From an uncultured Mycoplasmatota bacterium (lineage in GTDB: Bacteria; Bacillota_I; Bacilli_A; RF39; UBA660), in contig UQXO01000005.1 in NCBI GenBank assembly GCA_900545005.1, forward strand, positions 1-64,000: a stretch of DNA of 64,000 nucleotides. Direction: 5' to 3'. Of this stretch, positions 7,483 to 14,580 are shown one piece after another. The position numbers and the translations under genes were made by a program. The notes beneath the pieces were generated by a model. It was not told the DNA's origin, made no database searches, and saw only the letters and a program-made list of their open reading frames with translations. The stretch's first letter is position 1; every line of letters begins with the position of its first letter.

Positions 7483-8013
7483 TTGAAAATATTTTTAAGG
7501 GGAATACAAGGCTTGCTAGTAGTAGGTGCTACTTTGTTACTTGGATCTTCTGGAAGTGGAATAAATTATCTGAATAATAGTAAGAATTCTAACTTGAGTT
7601 TGACTCTTGATTTAAATGCGATGGCAATGAAATTAGAAAATGATATAAAAAATGATCTTTATAGTGCTAAAGATACTTATACGGGTTATTTAACTGGTTA
7701 TGGGGCTGATTGTCCTTTATGTAGTGGGCGATTGGCTTGTATAAGTAATTTAGATGTTTTGAATGGTAATGTTACGTACGAGGATAGGACTTATGGTGAA
7801 GTAAATATTGTTGCTTCCTCGAAGGCTCTTCCTTGTGGGACAATAATTCGTATTAATGAACATAAGTTATATGATGAACCTATGTATGCGATAGTTCTTG
7901 ATAGAGGGGTTAGTAAATATAATTTAGATTTATTAACTGTTAGTGAAGCTTATGCTTCTAAGAATGTTGGTAGGTCTGTGGTATCTTATGATATTTTAAG
8001 AAAAGGATGGTAA
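7483..8013 (+). CDS. Exported 3D-domain protein (YabE-like position)
   Basis: About 176 residues from a TTG at 7483 preceded by AGGTGG; an upstream in-frame TTG at 7432 overlaps tatD and has no such site. Residues 1-25 form a signal/anchor segment (KIFLRGIQGLLVVGATLLLG). The C-terminal part (GYLTGYGADCPLC ... GTIIRI ... DRG ... LDLLT) carries the three Asp-containing motifs of the 3D domain seen in YabE/YuiC and lytic transglycosylase-like wall enzymes. The N-terminal G5 and DUF348 modules of YabE are missing. Position between tatD and rsmA matches yabE. Two Cys in CPLC may be disulfide-bonded. Confidence 0.8.
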   Translation: MKIFLRGIQGLLVVGATLLLGSSGSGINYLNNSKNSNLSLTLDLNAMAMKLENDIKNDLYSAKDTYTGYLTGYGADCPLCSGRLACISNLDVLNGNVTYEDRTYGEVNIVASSKALPCGTIIRINEHKLYDEPMYAIVLDRGVSKYNLDLLTVSEAYASKNVGRSVVSYDILRKGW

Positions 8014-8040
8014 GCATCTTTTTTCTTTTTATTAAAATAC

Positions 8041-8069
8041 TTGGGATATAATTAGTATTAGTGTATAAT
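8041..8069 (+). promoter_or_regulatory. Promoter of rsmA
   Basis: TTGGGA (8041-8046), 17 bases, TATAAT (8064-8069), 34 bases ahead of the rsmA start. Confidence 0.6.
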
Positions 8070-8103
8070 GATTATGTTGAAATTGCTTTATGGAGGTAAA
8101 TAG

Positions 8104-8895
8104 ATGGAAAAGTTTAGATTTAAAAAGAACTTAGGACAGAATTTTTTACAAGATGAGAAAATTTTACAAAAAATTGTAGAAAGCGTTATGTGTACGGAGG
8201 ATGACTGTATTGTTGAAATTGGACCTGGACATGGGGCTTTAACTAAATATTTAGTCAAATATAATTGTCCAGTCATTGCCTTTGAAATTGATAAGGAAGT
8301 AAAACCGGTATTAGATAGAATTAAAGCTCCTAATTTAAGAGTTGTCTATGAAGATTTTATGAAAGTAAATGTTAAGGAGTATTTACCTGATAATTATAAA
8401 AACTTATATATAATTGCCAATATTCCTTATTATATTACAACTCCAATATTGGAAAAGATTATTACTGAAAATTTAAACGAAAAGGCTTGTACTTTAATGG
8501 TTCAAAAAGAAGTTGCTGATCGTTTTAGTGCCAAACCTGGGAGTAAAGATTACGGTTCAATTAGTGTTTATTTAGATTATTATTATCAAGTAAAAAAATT
8601 ATTTGAAGTACCAAGAAAAGCCTTTTATCCGGTTCCTAATGTCGATAGTGCCATTATAAAGTTGGATAGAAAAGATAAAAGAGATTTAGCAGATGAAGAT
8701 AAATTTTTTAAGTTTGTTAAAAGTGCTTTTCAATTTAAAAGAAAAAATCTTCGTAATAATTTAAAGAACTATGACTTAGAAAAAATTAATAGCGTTTTAG
8801 TTAAATATAATCATAATCTTCAAAACAGAGCTGAGGAGATTAGTTTAAAAGAATTTTTAGATATTTATGCAGCTTTGTTTCCTAATGAAATCTAG
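8104..8895 (+). CDS. rsmA: 16S rRNA dimethyladenosine transferase RsmA/KsgA
   Basis: A 263-residue SAM-dependent methyltransferase. LGQNFLQD near the N-terminus, VEIGPGHGALT (SAM motif I, residues 38-48), FEIDKEV and the catalytic NIPYYI (about 107-112) are diagnostic. It dimethylates two adjacent adenines in the 3' hairpin of 16S rRNA, a late check on 30S assembly; loss gives kasugamycin resistance. GGAGGT lies 6 bases before the ATG. In Bacillus the gene before ksgA is rnmV (RNase M5); that gene is absent here. Confidence 0.97.
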   Translation: MEKFRFKKNLGQNFLQDEKILQKIVESVMCTEDDCIVEIGPGHGALTKYLVKYNCPVIAFEIDKEVKPVLDRIKAPNLRVVYEDFMKVNVKEYLPDNYKNLYIIANIPYYITTPILEKIITENLNEKACTLMVQKEVADRFSAKPGSKDYGSISVYLDYYYQVKKLFEVPRKAFYPVPNVDSAIIKLDRKDKRDLADEDKFFKFVKSAFQFKRKNLRNNLKNYDLEKINSVLVKYNHNLQNRAEEISLKEFLDIYAALFPNEI

Positions 8896-8914
8896 TAAAA
8901 TTGATTAAAAATGT

Positions 8915-8968
8915 AAAAGTCGTTAGAAAAAGGTGCAAATTTATACAAAAAGTCGTTAGAAAAAAGTG
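8915..8968 (+). repeat. Two direct repeats with 33-base period
   Basis: AAAGTCGTTAGAAAAAGGTG at 8916-8935 recurs as AAAGTCGTTAGAAAAAAGTG at 8949-8968. It is non-coding and lies between rsmA and yabG. It may be the leftover end of an insertion sequence or a protein-binding repeat. Confidence 0.6.
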
Positions 8969-9014
8969 TAACTGTTGTGAAAAAGTATGGTGTTTTTGAA
9001 CTTTGTGACTGTTT

Positions 9015-9047
9015 AAAAAGAATTACATTTGTAGTTCTTTTTTTGTG
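9015..9047 (+). terminator. Intrinsic terminator after rsmA
   Basis: AAAAAGAATTAC, loop ATTT, GTAGTTCTTTTTTT: a stem with a T-run 120 bases after the rsmA stop. Confidence 0.7.
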
Positions 9048-9078
9048 TCTTAAATAATAATATTTATTGGTGATATTC

Positions 9079-9858
9079 GTGATTAAAAAAGGCGATTATA
9101 TTACACGTAAGAGCTATGGAAATGATACTGTATTTCTAGTTTTAAATGTTAGAGTTGATACAGTTTATTTAAAGGGGGTTTATGCTAGACTTTATGCGGA
9201 TAGTCCGATAGATGATTGCGTTAGCGTTGATAAAAGTGTAATTGAAGACGATTTTAGACCTGTTAATTTTATTGATGAAGTAAAAAATGGGGATAGAAGT
9301 AATTTCTTTTATTTGCCAGCGCGTATTTTACATTTAGATGGTGATAGTGAATACTTAAAAAGATGCATGGATTATTATAAACAAAATAAGGTTTTTGCTA
9401 TTGGAAGGAAAATTGATGAGGAAACGGTAAGTGATGATATTATTACTTATTTAAAAGATGCAAAACCCGATATTGTAATTATCACTGGGCATGATGCCTA
9501 TATGAAGAAAAAAGGTGATAAAAAAGATTTAAGAAATTATAAGAATTCTTTAAATTTTGTTAAAGCTGTCAAAAATGCAAGGAAGTATGAGAGTTCCCAT
9601 GAAAAGTTAATTATTATAGCAGGAGCTTGTCAAAGTAATTATGAAGAACTTATAAAAGCTGGGGCAAATTTTGCTAGTAGTCCTAAAAGAGTTAATATTC
9701 ATGCTTTAGACCCAGCGATTATTGCTTGTAATGTGGCTTTAACTGAGAAAAGTAAAGAAATTAATTTGATTGAACTTTTAGAGAAAACAAAGAATGGAGA
9801 GATGGGAATGGGTGGCATAATTTGTAATGGTATGATGTATGTGGGGTATCCAAGATGA
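9079..9858 (+). CDS. yabG: Sporulation-specific protease YabG
   Basis: About 259 residues. The start is placed at GTG 9079 (IKKGDYITRKSYG, matching the usual YabG N-terminus), preceded by TTGGTGAT. Conserved peptidase U57 blocks are IVIITGHDAY, IAGACQSNYEELI and ANFASSPKRVNIHALDPA. YabG is a mother-cell cysteine protease that trims spore coat proteins and, in clostridia, activates germination proteases. Its stop overlaps the start of veg (ATGA). This is one of the clearest spore-former marks in the window. Confidence 0.93.
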   Translation: MIKKGDYITRKSYGNDTVFLVLNVRVDTVYLKGVYARLYADSPIDDCVSVDKSVIEDDFRPVNFIDEVKNGDRSNFFYLPARILHLDGDSEYLKRCMDYYKQNKVFAIGRKIDEETVSDDIITYLKDAKPDIVIITGHDAYMKKKGDKKDLRNYKNSLNFVKAVKNARKYESSHEKLIIIAGACQSNYEELIKAGANFASSPKRVNIHALDPAIIACNVALTEKSKEINLIELLEKTKNGEMGMGGIICNGMMYVGYPR

Positions 9859-10067
9859 ATGTTAGTGATATTCGTGATGAAATTAAATCTTTAGTAAATA
9901 AAGAGATTATGTTAAAGGTAAGTGGTAGCAGGGCTAAAACAACGATGATGAAAGGTATTGTTAATGAAGTATATCCCAATATTTTTACGGTGTTAGTTGA
10001 AGGAGTTAACAAAAGTTTTACTTATGCTGATGTTGCTATTGGGGATGTATGTATTTATCATATGTAA
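9855..10067 (+). CDS. veg: Veg protein
   Basis: A 70-residue small beta-barrel-like protein (VNKEIMLKVSGSRAKTTMM ... GVNKSFTYADV) of the Veg family, about 86 residues in Bacillus. Veg stimulates biofilm gene expression and affects germination there; its molecular action is poorly defined. It overlaps yabG by four bases, so it is translationally coupled. yabG-veg order is as in Bacillus. Confidence 0.9.
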   Translation: MNVSDIRDEIKSLVNKEIMLKVSGSRAKTTMMKGIVNEVYPNIFTVLVEGVNKSFTYADVAIGDVCIYHM

Positions 10068-10094
10068 AGTTGATGTCGAGAAAAAATTGTATAC

Positions 10095-10123
10095 TTGATT
10101 TTTGGTAATACTTGGTTTAAAAT
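10095..10123 (+). promoter_or_regulatory. Promoter of spoVG
   Basis: TTGATT (10095-10100), 17 bases, TAAAAT (10118-10123), 38 bases before the spoVG start. Confidence 0.45.
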
Positions 10124-10161
10124 GAAATTATGTTGTAATAGACAATAGAAGGAGAATTTAT

Positions 10162-10419
10162 ATGCAAGTTACATCAGTTACAGTTCGTAAAATCGAAAAA
10201 GAAGGTTCAAGAATGAGAGGAATAGCATCAATTCTTTTAGATGACTCATTCGCAGTACACGACATTAGAATTATTGAAGGAGACAATGGCTTATTTATTG
10301 CGATGCCAAGTAGAAAAACTGCTACTGGTGGATACAGAGATATAGCTCATCCTATTAATCCTGATGCAAGAAAACAATTAGAAGATGCTATTATTGCTGA
10401 ATATAAAAAGGCTGAATAG
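10162..10419 (+). CDS. spoVG: SpoVG DNA/RNA-binding regulator
   Basis: An 85-residue protein beginning MQVTSVTVRKIEKEG, with the typical GLFIAMPSRKT and YRDIAHPINPDARK segments. It is slightly shorter than Bacillus SpoVG (97). SpoVG is a site-specific nucleic-acid-binding protein linking septation, spore cortex and, in other genera, virulence. AGAAGGAG lies ahead of the ATG; promoter upstream and terminator downstream make it a single-gene unit. Confidence 0.97.
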   Translation: MQVTSVTVRKIEKEGSRMRGIASILLDDSFAVHDIRIIEGDNGLFIAMPSRKTATGGYRDIAHPINPDARKQLEDAIIAEYKKAE

Positions 10420-10428
10420 TTAATGTTT

Positions 10429-10457
10429 ACTACTTAGGTTATCTAGGTAGTTTTTTT
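10429..10457 (+). terminator. Terminator of spoVG
   Basis: ACTACTTAG, loop GTTAT, CTAGGTAGT, then seven Ts. Confidence 0.85.
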
Positions 10458-10611
10458 ATGGGAAAATTTTAGTAAAAAACTTGTAATTATTCTTAAGTTT
10501 GGGTAATCTATATATCTATAAGAATAGTATCATCTAGGAAATTTTTCATTATTATATATAAGACTTATTTATTCTTAAAAAAGGATATTTATAGATAAAA
10601 GTTTCTAAAGA

Positions 10612-10641
10612 ATAATATTTTTAATCATAATAACATATAAT
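10612..10641 (+). promoter_or_regulatory. Possible sigma-E-type promoter of yabP
   Basis: ATAATATT (10612-10619), a 14-base spacer and CATATAAT (10634-10641) resemble the mother-cell sigma-E elements (about KMATATT and CATACAMT). In Bacillus yabP-yabQ is sigma-E dependent. AT-richness makes chance matches likely. Confidence 0.35.
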
Positions 10642-10655
10642 CTAATGGTGATAAT

Positions 10656-10943
10656 ATGGATAATAGATTAGATAGTGTAACTTTAATTAGTGAGATTAAA
10701 CTTAATGATAGAAAGAAAATTAGTTTATCTGGTTTAAAAAAATTAGTTAGTTTTGACCCTGAAGAATTTGTTATGGAGACTAATTTAGGTCCTTTGGTTT
10801 TAAAGGGAAATAATCTGGAGATTGTTAAACTGGATATTATTGATGGTAATTTGCAAATTAAGGGAAAGATTAATTCTTTGGTTTATTTAGATGGAAAGGA
10901 TAGTAAGAAGGATAATAGTATTCTTGCTAAGTTATTTAAGTGA
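10656..10943 (+). CDS. yabP: Sporulation protein YabP
   Basis: A 95-residue protein of the YabP/YqfC family, all-beta. LISEIKLNDRKKISLSGLKK, LVSFDPEEFVMETNLGPLV and GNNLEIVKLDIIDGNLQIKG are the family pattern. YabP is made in the mother cell and is required for spore formation in Bacillus, with unknown biochemistry. It overlaps yabQ by four bases. Confidence 0.9.
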   Translation: MDNRLDSVTLISEIKLNDRKKISLSGLKKLVSFDPEEFVMETNLGPLVLKGNNLEIVKLDIIDGNLQIKGKINSLVYLDGKDSKKDNSILAKLFK

Positions 10944-11206
10944 GTATTAAGTTACAGCTGATATGTTTTGCTACATCTTTTATTTATGGAATATTAATAT
11001 ATTGGTTATATTTTGTTAATAGAAAGTTTATTTTGAAAAGTAATTATTTAGGTAAGATTGTTATTTATATTTTATTAAGCTATTTGAGTGTTATTGGTTA
11101 TATAGACTTATTTTATTTTCTTAATAAAGGGATATTTCATATATATTTTTTAGGTGTCTTAGGACTTGGAGTTCTAGTGGGGAAAAAATTAATAAGAAGA
11201 AAATGA
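10940..11206 (+). CDS. yabQ: Spore membrane protein YabQ
   Basis: An 88-residue GTG-start protein with three hydrophobic segments (about residues 5-27, 38-60 and 66-82) and a basic C-terminus. Identified as YabQ by fold type and by the yabP-yabQ-divIC order. Bacillus YabQ localises to the outer forespore membrane and is needed for cortex formation. It is shorter than the usual 120-190 residues. Confidence 0.8.
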   Translation: MSIKLQLICFATSFIYGILIYWLYFVNRKFILKSNYLGKIVIYILLSYLSVIGYIDLFYFLNKGIFHIYFLGVLGLGVLVGKKLIRRK

Positions 11207-11228
11207 TTAAGAGTAATTTAAATGTTTT

Positions 11229-11256
11229 AGATAGGTAATTCTATCTTTTTCTTTTG
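11229..11256 (+). terminator. Weak terminator after yabQ
   Basis: AGATAG, loop GTAATT, CTATCT followed by a T-rich run. Confidence 0.4.
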
Positions 11257-11348
11257 AAGAAAATGTAAAATTTAGAATAATTGTGGTATCTTTATAGCTA
11301 AAATTTTTAATTAATGATAAAATTTAGGTGATAAGGTGTGTTGGTAGA

Positions 11349-11657
11349 ATGAAAAAGAAGAAAAAGACCTTAATTATTAAGAATTTACAAAGAAAAGGGA
11401 TTTTACTCTTTTTAATAGGTATGGTTGTTGTTATTTTTAGTGGGTTAGCTAGAGACTGGGTAGCTATTGGCAATAATATTATTCAAAAGAAGAAATTGGA
11501 AAAAGAATATCAAGAACTTCAAGATAAACAAGAAGTTTTGGAGCAAGAAGTAGTAAAGCTTCAAGACCCAGAATATGTTTTAAGATATGCTAGGGAAAAG
11601 TATGGCTATAGTAAAGATGGTGAGTTAATCATTAGAATCAATGAAAACAATAAATAA
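11349..11657 (+). CDS. divIC: Septum formation initiator DivIC/FtsB
   Basis: About 102 residues from ATG 11349 (MKKKKKTLI), preceded by AAGGTG; an in-frame GTG at 11328 lacks a site. Basic cytoplasmic head, one membrane segment (ILLFLIGMVVVIFSGL), then a heptad coiled coil (IQKKKLEKEYQELQDKQE) and the DPEYVLRYAREKYG signature of DivIC. It acts in the FtsL-DivIC-DivIB divisome subcomplex outside the membrane. The position after yabP-yabQ is as in Bacillus. Confidence 0.92.
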   Translation: MKKKKKTLIIKNLQRKGILLFLIGMVVVIFSGLARDWVAIGNNIIQKKKLEKEYQELQDKQEVLEQEVVKLQDPEYVLRYAREKYGYSKDGELIIRINENNK

Positions 11658-11707
11658 TTTATTTTATAAACAAAGAAACAGTTGGCAGAAAATACCAACA
11701 AAAACCC

Positions 11708-11737
11708 AAGAAAATATCTAATATTTTCTTTTCTTTT
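11708..11737 (+). terminator. Terminator after divIC
   Basis: AAGAAAATAT, loop CTA, ATATTTTCTT, then T-rich. Confidence 0.65.
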
Positions 11738-11787
11738 AGGAAACTTTCTTGTATAATAACTAATTAGTGGTAAAATGGAGTGATATA

Positions 11788-12576
11788 ATGGAGTCTATTA
11801 AATTAAGTAATATTTCTTTTCAATATAATGACTTTACTGTATTTGATAGACTTACTATGCAAATTAACAAGGGGATAAACACGGCTATTATTGGGACAAG
11901 CGGTTGTGGAAAGTCGACATTAGCGGGAATTTTAGCAGGAACTCTAAAGTATAGTGGTAGTATTATAATTAATGGTGTGGAAATAGTTAAAGATAATTTT
12001 TATCTTCTAAAAAGATATGTTAGTGTTATTACTAATGATAGGTATTCAAGCACTAATATGGTAATAGATGAGTTGTTTGATAGTCTTAATGACTTAAATT
12101 TGACAGTAGATGAAGAAAAGGCAAGAGTTAATAAGGTTGTCAAGTTTTTTAAGTTGGATAATGTTTTAGAGACTAGGGTGTCTACTTGTACTAAGAGATT
12201 TAAGAATTATTTAAAGATTATTAAAGCTTTAATAAGAAATAGTGAGTATATAGTATTTGATGATGTTTTTGTTAATATGGAAGAAAATGATATCAAAAGA
12301 ATAGTTAAGTATTGTAAGAGTAATAATATTACGATTATAAATATTACGACAGATATGGAAAACTTACTAGATAGTGATTATTTGATAATTCTGTATGATA
12401 AAGGAATTGCTATGGAGGGTAAGACTTTAGAATGTTTAAAAGAAGAGCAAATTCTGAAAAGATTAGGATTTAATTTACCTTTTCTAGTTGATTTATCTAT
12501 TCAATTAGGGTATTATGGATTACTAAGTGAGATTATCATTAATGAAAGAAAGATGATAAAGACAATATGGAAATAA
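11788..12576 (+). CDS. ECF-transporter-type ATPase with altered catalytic motifs (EcfA1 position)
   Basis: About 262 residues from ATG 11788 (GGAGTGAT site). The Walker A is intact (GTSGCGKST, about 40-48). The LSGGQ signature is replaced by VSTCTKRFKN, the Walker B ends in DD rather than DE (IVFDDVF), and the H-loop His is Thr (NITTDME). In EcfA proteins these residues complete the active site at the dimer interface. It overlaps a second, even more degenerate ATPase gene and then truA, the place where Bacillus carries ecfA1-ecfA2-ecfT-truA. No EcfT gene is present. Either a pseudo-enzyme pair or an ATPase with a new role. Confidence 0.75.
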   Translation: MESIKLSNISFQYNDFTVFDRLTMQINKGINTAIIGTSGCGKSTLAGILAGTLKYSGSIIINGVEIVKDNFYLLKRYVSVITNDRYSSTNMVIDELFDSLNDLNLTVDEEKARVNKVVKFFKLDNVLETRVSTCTKRFKNYLKIIKALIRNSEYIVFDDVFVNMEENDIKRIVKYCKSNNITIINITTDMENLLDSDYLIILYDKGIAMEGKTLECLKEEQILKRLGFNLPFLVDLSIQLGYYGLLSEIIINERKMIKTIWK

Positions 12577-13355
12577 TTTTAAATAAGGTTAGCTGTTCAT
12601 CAGTGAATGAAGAACGGAAATTAAATAATGTTAGTTGTACTTTTAAAAGTAGTAATATTACTTTTGTTAGTGGAATTTCCGGAAGATTATTAAGGGATTT
12701 ATTGATTGGGAAGAAGATAAAAGTTAATGGAAGTTTAGAGATAAAACCAGCGGGGACTATTAAAGATATTGGGTATTTAAGTAATAATCCTTTAAAAGAA
12801 TTTAAGACGAAGACAGTTTATGATGAAATGAACTATTTAGTGAAGTTTTATGAACTTGATTATGAAGATTGTAATAGGAAAATGTATGATGCCTTAAAGT
12901 TAGTTGGACTTAATGACGGGTATTTAAGAAGAAATTTTGGAACTTTATCTACTACAGAAATAAAAAGGGTTCAATTAGCGCTTGTATTGTTTTATAATCC
13001 TTTGGTATATATTTTTGACTATTATGAGAAAGGGTTTAATTATAAAGATATTGATTATTTAAAGAAGGTTTTAAGAAGATTAAAGGGAAATTATGGTAAA
13101 AATATTATTATTGTTAGTGATAATATTGGGGCATTTTTAGATACTTTGGATGATTATGTTATTTTTAATAAAGGTAAAGTTGTGGTAACTGGGGATAAAA
13201 GAGACTTATATAATGAGGATTTGTATAAGTATATTAAATGTCCGAAGATTATTGAATTTATTAAAATGGTTAAAGATAAAGACATTAATTTATCGAATTA
13301 TTTAGATATTAATGAATTAATTAAAGGAATTTATAGAAGTGTTGAGGGCAAATGA
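12567..13355 (+). CDS. Degenerate ECF-type ATPase (EcfA2 position)
   Basis: 262 residues. ABC ATPase fold by order and spacing, but the Walker A is reduced to GISGRLLRD (no GKS/T), the signature is LSTTEIKR, and the Walker B is VYIFDYYEKG without Glu. The Q-loop region (IGYLSNN) and the D-loop region are also unusual. ATP hydrolysis by this subunit looks impossible. The frame is intact over its full length and overlaps its neighbours by 10 and 4 bases, so it is not an ordinary pseudogene. It would pair with the preceding ATPase. Confidence 0.7.
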   Translation: MEIILNKVSCSSVNEERKLNNVSCTFKSSNITFVSGISGRLLRDLLIGKKIKVNGSLEIKPAGTIKDIGYLSNNPLKEFKTKTVYDEMNYLVKFYELDYEDCNRKMYDALKLVGLNDGYLRRNFGTLSTTEIKRVQLALVLFYNPLVYIFDYYEKGFNYKDIDYLKKVLRRLKGNYGKNIIIVSDNIGAFLDTLDDYVIFNKGKVVVTGDKRDLYNEDLYKYIKCPKIIEFIKMVKDKDINLSNYLDINELIKGIYRSVEGK

Positions 13356-14083
13356 GATATAAAGCAAAAATTAGTTATGATGGGAGTTTGTATTATGGTT
13401 TTCAAAGACTTAATGAGTTACCGACTATACAAAATGAGCTTGAGAAAGCTGTAAGTATTATAAATAAGAAAGAAACTTTTGTAAAAGGAGCTTCGAGGAC
13501 TGATAAAGGGGTTCATGCATATGGACAAGTAATTCATTTTGATTTGGATTATAATATTCCGGTAGATAGATTAATGCGGGCGATGAATGCTATATTGCCA
13601 AGAGATATTAGAATTTTGAAAATTGAAAGTGTTAGTGATGATTTTCATGCGAGAAGAAGTGCTTTGGGGAAAAAATATGTCTATAAGATTAATTTAGGAG
13701 AATATAGTGTCTTTTTGGATAGATATTATTTGCAGTATCCTTATAAATTGGATATCGGAGCGATGAGAAAATGTAGCAAAGTCTTTTTAGGAGTACATAA
13801 TTTTAAGAATTTTACGGCTGGAGAAAGAGATAATTATGAGGCCGTTGTTAAAGAAATAAACTTTATTAGAAATGGTGATTATTTAGAAATAGAATTTGTT
13901 GGTAAGAGTTTTTATCGTTATATGGTAAGAAATATGGTTGGAGCGATGATAGATGTCGCTAGGGGTAAACATATTATTAAGGAAGTAGAAGAGTTGTTGG
14001 AAAAGCCGGAAAAAAAAGTTCAAATGATGACGGCTAGTCCCAATGGGTTATATTTGGTTTGTGTTTATTATACAGGAGGTTAA
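13352..14083 (+). CDS. truA: tRNA pseudouridine(38-40) synthase TruA
   Basis: 243 residues. RYKAKISYDGSLYYGFQ at the start and GASRTDKGVHA with the catalytic Asp near residue 53 identify TruA, which converts U38-U40 in tRNA anticodon arms to pseudouridine. It overlaps the ATPase gene by ATGA. Linkage to ECF ATPase genes is as in Bacillus. Confidence 0.96.
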   Translation: MRYKAKISYDGSLYYGFQRLNELPTIQNELEKAVSIINKKETFVKGASRTDKGVHAYGQVIHFDLDYNIPVDRLMRAMNAILPRDIRILKIESVSDDFHARRSALGKKYVYKINLGEYSVFLDRYYLQYPYKLDIGAMRKCSKVFLGVHNFKNFTAGERDNYEAVVKEINFIRNGDYLEIEFVGKSFYRYMVRNMVGAMIDVARGKHIIKEVEELLEKPEKKVQMMTASPNGLYLVCVYYTGG

Positions 14084-14087
14084 AGGA

Positions 14088-14516
14088 ATGGAAAATTTTA
14101 AATTTAATGAAGAATTATTAAGGGAAGGATACGAATTTTTAGCTAATAATAAGGGAAATGGTGCTTATGTAGTTATTAAGGATGGTGACTTAATCGATGA
14201 TTGTAAGGCTGATTTTAAAAATTTAAATGATTATTTTAATATTAAAGAAAATTTAAGTAATGATAAATATTTGCTAGTTATTTATGACAAAAAAAGTAAA
14301 CTATATAAGGTTATGTTTGTTAATAAAAAGTTAATCATCGGTTATCCTTTATTGGCTAAACTGTTTGGTAAAAGCAAAGTGGCAGCAGTAGAAGTTCAAG
14401 GTATTTTGAGTATTTTAAATACGAAGTTGAGACAGAAGAAGTGGGAAAATAACAAATTAGAACGAAATCAAATGAGTAATATCCCGACTTTAACACTTAG
14501 TAAAGCGAAAAAATAG
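14088..14516 (+). CDS. Small protein of unknown function downstream of truA
   Basis: About 142 residues from ATG 14088, with AGGAGG 8 bases ahead, directly after truA. Soluble. The middle part (GNGAYVVIKDGDLIDDCK ... YLLVIYDKKSKLYKV) looks like a beta-rich domain; the C-terminus is basic (KLRQKKWENNKLERNQ). No family recognised. Probably last gene of the ATPase-truA operon. Confidence 0.65.
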   Translation: MENFKFNEELLREGYEFLANNKGNGAYVVIKDGDLIDDCKADFKNLNDYFNIKENLSNDKYLLVIYDKKSKLYKVMFVNKKLIIGYPLLAKLFGKSKVAAVEVQGILSILNTKLRQKKWENNKLERNQMSNIPTLTLSKAKK

Positions 14517-14580
14517 AGGTTTTTCTAGGAAAATACAGAGGGTTGTGCTAAAATAAAAATGTGATTATGGAGGATATGAT

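Noticed and set aside
7811..7822. GCTTCCTCG-like match to the DGR repeat start inside the 3D-protein gene
   Set aside because: Only about 10 bases match, with no downstream homology to the template; chance.
8915..8968. Possible CRISPR array
   Set aside because: Only two units with about 12-base spacers and no cas genes; the same holds for 21051-21104 and 45998-46092.
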